A DNA stretch of 64,000 nt. Source: Edolisoma coerulescens. Lineage: Eukaryota; Chordata; Aves; Passeriformes; Campephagidae. Below are positions 1-12,200 of the stretch, piece after piece (position 1 is the stretch's first letter; every line of letters starts with the position of its first letter). The position numbers were made by a program, and so were the translations under genes. The DNA lies in the NCBI GenBank assembly GCA_013397115.1, contig VWZW01006278.1:310001-374000 (forward strand), written 5' to 3'. The notes beneath the pieces were generated by a model. It was not told the DNA's origin and searched no databases. It saw only the letters and a program-made list of their open reading frames with translations.

Positions 1-44
1 ACTTGCAGGAATAAGTGTTTGTCAATGTGTGTTTTCTTTCACAG

Positions 45-207
45 GTCAGCAAAAAGATTACTTGATCAGATAGTTGAAAAGGGAAGACCTGCACCTGGGT
101 TTCATCATGGTGATGGACCTGGAAATGCAGTCCAAGAGATTATGATTCCAGCAAGTAAAGCAGGATTAGTTATTGGGAAAGGTGGAGAGACAATTAAACA
201 ATTACAG
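45..207 (+). CDS. FUBP1: FUBP1 exon: end of KH1 and first half of KH2
   Basis: The acceptor is CAG at 42-44 and the donor is CAG|GTATAT. The first base ends a split Gln codon; 54 full codons follow (fragment residues 1-54). It starts at SAKRLLDQIVEKGRPAPGF, the end of KH1 and the linker, and contains the KH2 GKGG loop that contacts the nucleic acid backbone (175-186), ending in KQLQ. Confidence 0.96.
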
Positions 208-3200
208 GTATATGTATCTTCTTTTAAATATGATAGTACTGAATCTGGATTTGAGTGGGTATTGACCTCCCTTTTGTCAAATAGGAGCGGGCAGGTGTCA
301 AAATGGTCATGATCCAAGATGGTCCACAGAACACTGGTGCAGACAAGCCCCTTAGGATAACTGGAGACCCTTATAAAGTTCAGGTAAGGAGTGCTTCACA
401 ATTCAGAGCATTTTCAAATCCGTTCTGATGTTGCATTACCTAAACGTACTTACGTTCTTCTTTTAGCAAGCCAAGGAAATGGTGCTGGAGTTAATTCGTG
501 ATCAAGGTGGCTTTAGAGAGGTGCGCAACGAATATGGGTCAAGAATAGGAGGAAATGAAGGGATAGACGTAAGCATGGTTGAAACACTTGTTCACTGTAT
601 TTTGAGATGTTAACTTTAAAATGTTAAGCTGGTTAATACCACTGAAAGCTTTTAACCAGATTTCAAAAGTGATTGTGGCGTGTAAGTATTACTTGATCAT
701 TGCTGGATTTATGACACTAAATGATGTGCAGCATTCACTTTGCATTGCCAGCAGTTATGAACAATTTCAAATAACTGGAGTTTTTTATCAAATGAGCAAG
801 TAGATTTTATGGCCAAGTATATAATACTACAACATTATTGAAATTGGACTTTGGCCTTTACAGAACGATGTTCAAGTCCACCTGTTAATGCAAGTCACAA
901 GCTAGTAACTGTTCATCAGGGGAGAGGCTTAAAGTTTCATCTGCTAGAATCTGCATTTCAGACACTTTATAAATTCTTTTTTTCTTTTTTTTTATTCTGA
1001 GAAGCATAATATCCACTGTAATTGCTACCAGTATGACAGCTTTTAAACCATAGGATCACTTTCTGTTTAATATTTTAGTCCAGTATATGCTAGGCTTGTG
1101 ACTTGGTATTAAAAAATTCATCCTTGAAAAAGCCTGAAGTGGCATTGATCTTGCCCTATTTTACAATTCTAACTAATTCTAACCCTTTTATTGTGTGGAT
1201 TTTTTTGGGAATATCTGTGCCATCAACATCTTGGTGGTTTGTTTGGGTTTTTTTTCCAGGTTCCAATACCACGATTTGCTGTAGGTATTGTAATTGGAAG
1301 AAATGGAGAGATGATAAAAAAGATTCAGAATGATGCTGGTGTTAGGATCCAGTTTAAGCCAGGTTTGTAACGCATTCATAAGTTTCTGTGAATTAAGTGT
1401 AAATTTACTGAATTGCATATACTGGAATAGTTCATTTTTATTCCAGATGATGGAACAACTCCAGATAGAATAGCCCAGATCACAGGGCCTCCTGACAGAT
1501 GTCAGCATGCTGCAGAAATTATTACAGATCTCCTTCGCAGTGTTCAGGTTGGGTAACGTTGTTCAGTGTTTAAAATCTCCTGCCCACCTTTTGGAAAGAC
1601 CCAAAATTTTCAAAAAGTGTGTGTAACTAAAGAAAATAATTTAGTTATGCCATTTGAATCTACTTCAAAGTTTGGTCTGGAATATGAATGTTTACTTTTA
1701 CAGTTACAGTTTTGCAAGTGACAGTACTGATTCAAAGTCATGGCATTTCTTGATGTGGCTGGTTTTAGAGCTGCTGCTTGTCTTTTGTGTAGAAAGCTGA
1801 TATGCACTGACTTTTGACTGTAATCAGTGTTTAAAAGCTAATTGTTAGATGAGTGCACTGCTGCATTTACAGAAGGCAGACAATAATTACGTCTTTGTAC
1901 ACGTGAAACTTTTTTCTTCTGTATCCTTTCTTCCTTCATCTTTCATATGCAGAATTATACAGAACATTTTTTAAAATGTAACTTAGGTCTTCCGTAAAAG
2001 GTGCTGCTTTAACTACCAAAACCGTCTTGAGTAGTGAATCAGTTTTTTCTTAACAAGATGTCATGTAACCTGTTTGCATTATTTGTTTGCAGTAATTTTA
2101 TAGCACGTGCTCATTTGTTGCTGCTTCTTTTTAGGCTGGTAACCCTGGTGGACCAGGACCTGGTGGTCGAGGAAGGGGTAGAGGCCAAGGCAACTGGAAC
2201 ATGGGGCCTCCTGGTGGATTACAGGAGTTCAATTTTATTGTCCCTACTGGCAAAACTGGATTAATCATTGGAAAAGGCAATATATCTTATATATGTACAT
2301 TTATATGTTACTTTAAAAACAACTCAGCTTTTGTGTTTGGACAAATGCCGTGCTACGGAGGTGTGTGATTAGCATGATGCTAATAATGCAGAGGTTGTAT
2401 GTTCAATCCCTGTATGGGCCTTTCATGTAAGAGCTGGACTCCATGATCCTCGTGGGTCCCTTCCAACTCAGAATATTTTGTGATTCTGTGATTTTTTTGA
2501 ATTTTTAATTGCCAAATTACCCCTGTTTTGAAGACTTTGTGTACACTAATGGTACATATAACTTCTCTGGATCCTGTAACAGGAGGAGCCAGTTCAGGGA
2601 ATTTAACTTTCTGGTTTTGGTGCACTGCAAGAAATTGTGGGCTTGAATACCTTGTCAGCCTCTGTGGGGCTTTTTTGTCATTTGGGCTTCCTTACCCCTT
2701 TATAGGGAGGTTGGGTTTTAAGTTTATATTTAACGATATATTTAATGACTATGTGTGTCAATTGTTACTCATGTCTAATATTAAATGTTTACATGAATGC
2801 AAAAAACCAGACAAGGTTGTAGGAATTCTTTGCTGTTGTTTCTGAGTGACATTTTTGTGGTCTTTAATTTTAAAAAATAATTTGTTGTACTAGTTTATTG
2901 CTGTTAAATCTCGATACTACACTGAAGAGGTTTTTTTTAAATTGTTATAATGTTCTTGAATGTCTCTTCAGAATAGGCGCCTTTTCATGTCTTTTCAGCT
3001 TCCGTGCAGTTGACTTTCTCTGATTTGAATCAGTATTTTTTGCTTTCATGCACATCATAAAAGCTCTATGTTGCGTTGTAGGTGGTGAAACCATTAAAAG
3101 TATAAGCCAACAGTCTGGTGCTAGAATAGAACTTCAGAGAAATCCTCCACCTAATGCAGATCCAAACATGAAGATGTTTACTATCCGTGGAACGCCCCAG

Positions 3201-6200
3201 CAAATAGATTATGCACGACAACTTATAGAAGAAAAGATTGGAGTGAGTGTATAACTGCTTTTTTGTTTACTTTTAGAGCTGAACAGAGGTGAAAGCAAGT
3301 CTCCTTTGTGGATACTTCTCTGTCATTTCACTTCCCAGATTTAATTTAATCAGATAATAAATTGATAGTAATGGTAATCTGGATTTAAAGTATTATAAGC
3401 ATAACAAAATCTTGAAATGGAAACAGTTGATCTCTTCAACATCATATGGTGTGTTCTTGAAAATGCCGGTTTTGTGCATATGAAAAACTTGATAAGTTCA
3501 CAGGATATTAGGTATCAGTGTTACTAAATTGTGTGTTTTGTTTTTCAGTCTGAATATGTTTAGGTAAAGTTCTAATCCAAGTTACGCATTCAGTTTCACT
3601 GCACTTTTGTTTTCATGTGTGTGCATGTAATCAAATTCACTAGTGGGTTTTTGTGGCTGATCTTACAAGCAGGTTTAGTTAGTTCTAGGTGTATTGATTT
3701 ATTTTAAAACTGATAGTGTTGTTAGAGTGTGGGGTTTTTAGTGCAACTTGTGGAAAAATCCATGGGTTTTTTGTAAAATCCTTCACTTCCTCAAGAAGGG
3801 ACTGAAATAAATTCAAATTTTTAGTTGCTATTACTGCCACAGCTGCCTTTAACTAGTCCTAAGCCTAATCAAACTTTAAAAAGCTTGTTTTCTGCGGGAA
3901 ACTGTCTTTATTTAAAACCAGTCAAACCTGTTAGATAATGTTCTTAGAGTGTTCAGATAAAGGTTTTTAAATTGCTGAAAAATGGAGAACCTCAAGGTGT
4001 ATTTTTATCTCTGTGTTACCCTTGTTACAGGGCCCGGTGAATCCGTTGGGTCCACCTGTTCCCCATGGTCCCCATGGTGTTGTTCCTGGCCCACATGGAC
4101 CTCCTGGGCCACCAGGTCCTGGTGCTCCCATGGGACCTTATAATCCAGCTCCTTATAATCCAGGCCCTCCTGGTCCTGCACCTCAGTAAGTATTGCTTCA
4201 GCTGACTTCCTTCTGTGTTGGGTGATCCTGGGACAGGCTTTCACTGTGTGTGCATGACTTGGTCTCTTATAGTGGTCCTCCAGCTCCATATGCTCCACAG
4301 GGATGGGGAAATGCTTATCCACACTGGCAGCCACCAAACCCACCAGATCCAGGTAAGACATGCACAGCTGTACTGTAGTGTCGGTATATTTCAAGTACAT
4401 CCATTCTGTCCTTACAAGTATATGCGTTGTACAGTTCACTTGTGTTACACTCATAAAGCTGAAAAGCTCCTGTTTTTCTGGCTTTTTCTTCACTGATTGT
4501 CAGTTTACTTATGTTTTGCACTTTCTATATGTGGCTTGTGAGATGTTGAAATTGAATTGTTACAGTTGGAATATGCTTTTTTACAAGTGTTATTAATATT
4601 GCATCACTATTCATGATACTTTCTGCACGTCTTGGTTCACTGATTTTGTGCAATTCAGTTTTCTTACAACTGATGTTTTTGCATAAAGTTCTTTATTGAG
4701 GATGTCTTTCTCGAGTAGTAAATGACTTTGCATTTTATTTTAAACAGTCTTCGCTGCTCTGTCTTTTTACAGTTAATGCTATAATGTTTCTAGATTTTGT
4801 TCTGTTAGAATTACTTTTAAGAGTCTAATACACAAATGTATTTTGTTGAGTCCCTTTTGAGGGCTAAAACCTTGGTGAATTGCTGTCAATACAGTAAAAC
4901 TAGTTAGGGTTGTGTATTTTGAGCTTTTGCTTTTAATAGTTATGTATTTTTTTCTGGAACCCATCTTTGTAGAATCTGTTTCTTCTATTTCTGTTTATCT
5001 TTGTCAAGACTGGGAGTTCTTACTTAATTACAACTTCCAAAGTTGTAGTATCCTGCTTTTCTTTAAGTTTACATCCTTTGGTTGGACTAGAGGATATGGG
5101 GAAATGGAACATCAGCCACAGAAGGCATGGTAAGGCTAGATGCTTGAGTCTGTTGTACCTCATTTGTTTGAGGTAGAGTTTCTTCAGAACTTGAGCCAAA
5201 AGATCTCAATTTTATTTTTGTTATAAATGACAAATATTTTCTGATAGCCACTGTTCCTGACATAGGATCTATTAGTGGAGAAGGGAACTATGTGTATGTA
5301 TCATGTTATGTTTGCAAAGAACCCTTGCTGGTTTTAGTTCCCACGCTTCCGTACAAGGTAGCTCTGCATGTATTCAGTTCAATATTTAAAAATGCCTGCT
5401 GACATTATTTAGAAGTAGAATGATTCAAAGTGACTTGGTCTCAGCATAGCAAAACTATTTAATGCAAAACCACTGCTAAAATGTTACAGCCTTTTTCGCA
5501 CCACCTTCTTTATTTTTTAAAAAGTTATTTATCTACACAAAGGCTGTGTAAGAAAAAATGGCAAATACTCCCTTGATGTCATCTTGCTGATTCTGTAACT
5601 GTTTTTTTGATAAATACTTCTCTTAAAAATCTAATGAAGTTGTCATATGTGCAGTTGAAGTTGGTGTTTCTTTTGACTAGCATTTCTTTGGATGAATTTT
5701 CTACAGTTTTCACTTAGTTACTCATTCTGGTGTAACAAATGGGTTATTTTAGTATTTTTTTCAGAGGTGCTATCTCCAGAACCGTGCTTGCCCTTGTCAC
5801 GTGAAAGTGGAGCTAGTTACTACAGTCAGATTTCTTTGGAAATTTAATGAATCCAGCTCTGTGTTCTTCTACTCTAGAGAAGTAGCTAAGGGGAAGGAGG
5901 GGTGGGAATTGAGCAATGGCTTGTTTGATACTTGCAGGTAACCTTAGAATGTAATACGTGTTATTTTAAATCCACTGTTATTGATGGAAGCAGTGTAACT
6001 TAAAACAGGAAGTAGTGTGTTAACATTTTTTTCTGTGTGCTGATACTGTGTGCATTTGAAGTGGTTACTTTTGTCGCAGGATTTCATTTAGCATTAATTT
6101 GTTGTTGTGGGCTTCTTCTTGAATGCCTTTTTCAGGGGATTTCTTCATCTTCCATTATTCACTGCCTTACCCGTTTCGTGTTCAGGGAGGATTATATTTC

Positions 6201-9200
6201 CATTCCCATGTGTAGTTATTCTAAAGTATCAGTTGTCTCCGTGTCCTTTTGTGAAATTCTCTCCTCGGTTGGCTGCATTTCTTTGCAGATACTTTTATTC
6301 TTTAAGACAGCAAATACTGTTTGCAAATACATGCTGGTCTCTAATAGAAGATTTTCGGGTATTGTGGATTGCCAGTCTGGTAATGTAATCAATCTGTGAT
6401 TCAGCAAGAATAAGCCATTCCTAAAGGCTATATGTGAAAAATAGAGAAATAAAACTCTAGGAAACAGCATCATTGGCCTACCTAGATGTAGATAAAAATA
6501 AGGAACCATGGAGATAGATGCAGAAGATGCAACTTTTTCTATTATTTTTTACACTAAAAAGCTGTAAGTAAACAGTGATGCTTAATAGCCATGTATGGGG
6601 ATTCAGGTTCTTAAAATGCTGTGTGTTTCTCTCTTTTACTGTTACCTTAAAGTTTAACTGACAAGCATTGCAAATACGTAGTAAGTCTTGTATTCTTCTG
6701 TTTCAGAAATATGTATTTGGCATGCCTCCTCCACCGGTGCCAGTGTCATTAGCGTGAGGTTCTAACAAAAGTAAAACCACTGAAATCGTTTGGTGCTAGA
6801 ATGATTCATTGCTGCTACCATTTATTAACATGACTGTTTAAATAAACTTGAAAAATCTGATCCTGTTTATCACATGTAAGATTAATAAGTGGCATTGTAT
6901 AGTAAGGGTTCTAAAATTATTTTATTTCACCAGCTGTATGAAAGTACACTTTGTACAGTACATTGGTCTGAAACCTGATCAAAAGTTGATGCTAGAAAGA
7001 AAAAATACTTGAAGGATGTACATGGATATTTTGTTTAGATGGATTTTTCCTTGGAGGAAAATAAGAATGCCTAGAACAGGATTAATTGAGGACAGCATTC
7101 TATTCATAGTAGTACTATTATAAATGCTTATGTTCTGTTTTTATAGGTAAGCCAGGAACAGATCCCAATTCAGCAGCGTGGGCAGCTTATTATGCTCACT
7201 ATTACCAGCAGCAAGCACAGCCACCACCTGCAGCCCCTCCTGGTGGACCAGCTACAACCCAAACTAATGGACAAGGTAGCTATTGAGTGAAATGGACACA
7301 TTTCTCATTGCTGGAGGTGCAAATACCCCATTATTTTTTATGTTGTCTTCATATATGGGGCAAATTTATTTTAAGTATCTGTTTTTCTTGGGAAACTATT
7401 GCTTATAGTCTTCAATATCGGTTTTCTTAATTTCAGCAGTAATGAGAGTAATGTATTTATCTTGGAATGTACTCCAAAGAGAATTTTGCTGTGATGTAGG
7501 CTGACTTAATGACTACATAGAGCAGTCATAAATAAAAATGTAGTGAGCTAAGCTGTTGATTGTCATTTGCTTAAACAGTTGCATCACTTCCAGTGTCTTT
7601 AGGATAATTACAGTTGTGGTATTTAGTTGTGTTATTTTAATTTTTGTGCCTGGGTGGGTGAGGCTTACCACTTGAATTTTGGTATTTTGTATTGCTAGTG
7701 GTATGCACTTCCTGAATCTTGAAAACACGTCTGTTTTACTAGTAGTTTATATTTGTAGTAGCTTATACCACAATGGTTTATCGTGTCAGATTTGAGTGAT
7801 GTCATGTGGGACTGTTACTGAAAATTTCAGTTGATGATTTGGATTATGTGTGAAACAAACCCCAGTAGTTTTAGTTTGACTATTTTTAATGTAATTCAGG
7901 CGATCAGCCAAATCCAGCACCAGCAGGGCAGGTTGACTATACCAAGGCCTGGGAGGAGTACTACAAGAAAATGGGTAAGTGTGCAGGGTTTTTTTCTGTT
8001 GTTTTTTCTCTTCCATATTCATAGTGGAATGTTTTAGGAGACTTGCATGTTTTGCTGGATGAGATGGGGTTTTTACCCCAAAAAAATAAAAATGCACAGT
8101 CACATGTCTTCTGAACCAAATACTGCTGGGAAACAGACTTCATTTTGTGTTATTTTTAGGTATTTCATGGTACTCAGGCTAGTAATCAGCTTTACAAAAA
8201 TGCTTCAAACTTAATGATATGTCTTTGATCATTGGGAAGCAACATCTTTTAAATACTTCAATCTGAGTATTTAAACATATATTTCCCAAGGTTTGAAGTT
8301 CAGCTTTGATCTACTTTATGTAGCTGTTGTTTTTCATGTTTGGTAGTTGTTTCCCAGTTCTCTTCAGATTATGTATAATTTTTTTTTTATTGTAACTTGT
8401 TTTCTGTGTTTCAGGTTACTAAAGCATCATAATTAGCTTTCATTTATACTGTGCCCTTTTTTAAATAGCATTTACTTTGGAGCACTCTAGAGCTGTGTTT
8501 AAACTGCAGGTTGTATATTATTGGTAGCTTTTTTTATAAAAGTGAAATGAATGTGCTGGTTAAGTTGGTTATTTCATTGTTTTCTGTATAAGGAAAGAGT
8601 GTGTGTGTGTTTTATGCACTGGCAGAAGGTGCCATTACCTTTTAAATCATGGTAATGTCCTGCAGGTCATGTTCTGTCCTGCCGTGGGTACTGTAGGTGG
8701 TGGAGGTCTGGATAGTGAGCAGCAGTGGGCTTAGGAATGCCAGTGCTTTGCCAGATATCTCCGACCAGAAATACAGCAGCATCCTGTTTGGGATGTATCT
8801 TTGTTTGCATGGGAGGGTTTGGTGGCTGTTTTGCCATCTTCCAACTACACTCAGTTTTCTCATGGACTATTAAAACCATTCAGATTTAAGGTTAATAACA
8901 TGCTTAATTCCTCTTACGAACCTTCCACTGTACTGGTAATTATTTGCCAAGACATAACTACCTTTATTCTTTATTTTGGCACAGCATAAGTGATAAATTG
9001 AGAAGAAAAAATATAATTATTTAGTTCAAGAATTGTGTATCAGACTAAGAAAATTACAACTCCCAAACATATGATGTCTAAGATGATAGGCCTTTCCATT
9101 TTTCTTCTTCCTGCTTCATTTAGCTATTTCTTTTCAATTCACTGTCTCTGTTAGTTTGGCTCACATTTTAAAATGCAAAGTTGTGGGTGGCTTTCACTGG

Positions 9201-12200
9201 GTTTTTTTCAATAACGTAATTTGTTGGCAGGGGCTCTGCCATCTTTCTAATTTGCTATCTTGGAAAGGAAAGTCTGGGTTGCACTAGTCTTGCACTTGCT
9301 CAGATTAAATAATGGCTAGTTTTAAGGTGTTTGGAATTGCTCCCATAAACTCTATCCCAAGAGGAGTGTGAGCCAAAAAAATACATTGGGAGATAAAAAT
9401 AGTTGCTCTTAAAATGCAAACTGTAAAAAGTGCCAAGACAATCAACTAAGAGGAAAAACACAAGGGCAGTTCTCATCTTAATTTCCTTTTCTAGTTTGGA
9501 TTGAGTTCTTTGCTTGAAGCAGAGTTCTTGATGGCTGGACCTATATAACTTGACTGTGTAAATCATGAGAACTTTTTGCTGCAGAATCTTGATGTGGTAG
9601 ATAACCATTTCTCTTAGAAAAGAGGAATTCAGTTGGAGTTGATGTAATGCTAAGTGGTAGTGATTTTCCCCACCTCATTAACAATGTTAAGAAGTAGTAG
9701 AAGATCTTATGAGCAGGAAGGTTGTCCAACAGCAAGTTCATGAGGTCTCCAGGCTTTCCAGTACCATTTGTGCTTCCTATAGTACAGTAATCTTCTGTCC
9801 CCATTAACTTGTGCCAAAGGATGGGAATTACAAGTCCCTTGCTCTTTGACAACACAGATAATTTCACCAAACATAGTTACAGAGAACTGAACTGAAACTC
9901 AGAATTGTTGAGCCTAATCAGTTCTGGTTTTGCTGTTGAAAACTTTTGATAATCTTTGGGGCAAGCTTCTGAAGGTAACAGTGAGCTGAACAAGTTGCCT
10001 GTGGTACTGCAATTGGTGTTTTGAATTTTCTCATACTTAGTCAAGTATGAGTGATCTGAAAATGCTAAAACACTCCTGAATATGCCCATCCAAACAACAA
10101 TACTGTTTCCAAAGTGGCTTCCTACTGGTGTGATATGACTCTGCTAATCACAGAGAACGCTTCACTGTATTTTTCAGTGAACAGTGGCTTTAAAGTGAAC
10201 CTGTTTTCTGATTCAGAAATACAGTGGCAAAGTCCATCTCCTTTTTCAGACCCTTGTTTCAGGGGCTACTGCTTTGAGTAGCAAATACTCCAAAAGTCTC
10301 TTATGGATAGCAATTCTCTTTAAACATGAAGACATATTTTAGTAAATGATCTATATGTCAGTATTGAAATTTGTACATTTATCATTTAAAGTCATTCCCA
10401 TATACCGTGGGCTTGACATACAGTGAAAGGATTCAGTAATAAAATAGTGGAAGTGTTTTTAAAAGATTCCTCAGCATTGTAGTGGGAAAGAAGAAACAAA
10501 ACAGTTTGCTCTTACTAGAATCACTCTTGATATGATGATGTTGAACTGTGAAATCTGCTGGTGTTTCCTTTCTCAGCCCTCCTTAAAAGGGGAGGTGTTC
10601 TGTGTTTCTCATATTTCCTTTGTATGGGATTTATCAGTCTTACCTGTAAGTGTTCCCATTGAATTTTGATATTAACGAGCAGGTGCTGCTTCAGTGCAGC
10701 TTCTACACTGAAGGGAAGCATTGACTAAGTTGCTGAATCCCATGTGTTGGTTCAGAAGTACTCACAGTTAGGGAAATGGTGCACCTAAAATACCCATTTC
10801 AGGACAGAAGTCCAGTTTGACATTATTAGATGTTAAATTTCCTGTATTTGCTTTATTGCTTGAATTTCAGTGCTGCCTTGACATAGTTGGCTGAATATCT
10901 AAGGGTTCTTGGGTCATAATGTGCAAAAAATCCCTTTTCTTTGACATTCAGTTGTGCTGACAATAATTTGTACGTACAGTTATTATCTCAGGGTAATGGT
11001 GAACTTGGGAAGAGCGTATCCTTTGATAATTTGTAACCACATTAAAGATAATTTTTGTTAAAATAATTGATCAGAAGTGTAAATTGTAAGTTTAAAAATG
11101 TGGTAAATTACAAGTTGTAAAATGTGATTACAGCTCTGAAGCTTTGAAGAAATTTAAATTTTTCTAGGAATTCCTTTACTGTATAAACCCAAATAAAGAT
11201 GGATAGACTTTCAGAGCTTACCTGCAGTGTAAGTAAAAAAACTAAGTTGTAAAGGCAGTTGGAAAATGAAAGGTTGTATTTCAGTGGCTTTCAGGATAGT
11301 GCTTTGCCAAATACTCACATTCTCTGCTCACACCTCATGTTTTTGAGAGGATTAGAAAACTACACATGTGTAGGAATAGTGTGAACAGCTAGGATTCTTC
11401 ATGTGAATTTTCTTTGTTCAAGTATTTTCAAAAAAACCCAACCAAACAAAATCAACCTTCTGTCTGACATCCTAGAAAACACTTCATTAGAATTTTTGAT
11501 ACTCATGTTCCTCAGAAGGTTGCTCAGTGGTCTCGTATTCAAATAAACGGTGAGGTGGTTTCAGGTAGGATTGAAAACTTCCAGCCCTCATGCTCTGGAA
11601 GCTGCCCCTTTTTTTTCATAGCAGAATAGACAGTGGGGTGCACATGGATTTGTTCAGGGTGCAGGTTTGCATTTTGCTTGGGTTTATTTCCTGTAGGGTG
11701 ATGGGATGTGGTGGTTTGTTTTTGTTGTGTTTGGGTTTTTTTTTTCTGGTATCTTAAAAAAACTTGCAGAGGTGGTGGTTTTTGGTGGTATCCTAATTCT
11801 GACTGTAGAACTTTTGATTTGAAAAATAATGGGTTAAGAATGTAAATCAGAAGTGTCATAGCACAGTAATAAAAGTTTGGAAGTTCAGGAAACTTCAAAT
11901 GAAGCATTTAAGTATAAAACCCTTCTGTCTGGGTGCCTGCAGGTGTGTGTGGACAGATGTTTAGTGCATGGAGAGTGTTACTTTGCTTAGAGTCTCGTAC
12001 GTTTTGTAGTGGTAACTGCAAAAACACCTCTCAGAAATTGTAAGGATGGTAGTGGTACTAAGAGGGGCGTATTTGATGTTTCTGAAGCTGGGGGAAAAAG
12101 GAAGTAAAGATGTCTGTGACAGATCTCCTGTGGAAGAACAGCATGACGGAAAGGTTTGCGGTGATTTTCTTTGATTGTTTTCTTGCATTTTTTATATGCT

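Noticed and set aside
2346..2420. A functional tRNA-Ile gene
   Set aside because: The cloverleaf is decayed, especially the 5' half, and it runs directly into a CR1 tail. It is the head of a SINE.
6037..6399. 120-codon plus-strand open frame in a FUBP1 intron
   Set aside because: Cys/Phe/Leu-rich reading of T-rich intron; no splice signals that fit FUBP1 frames.
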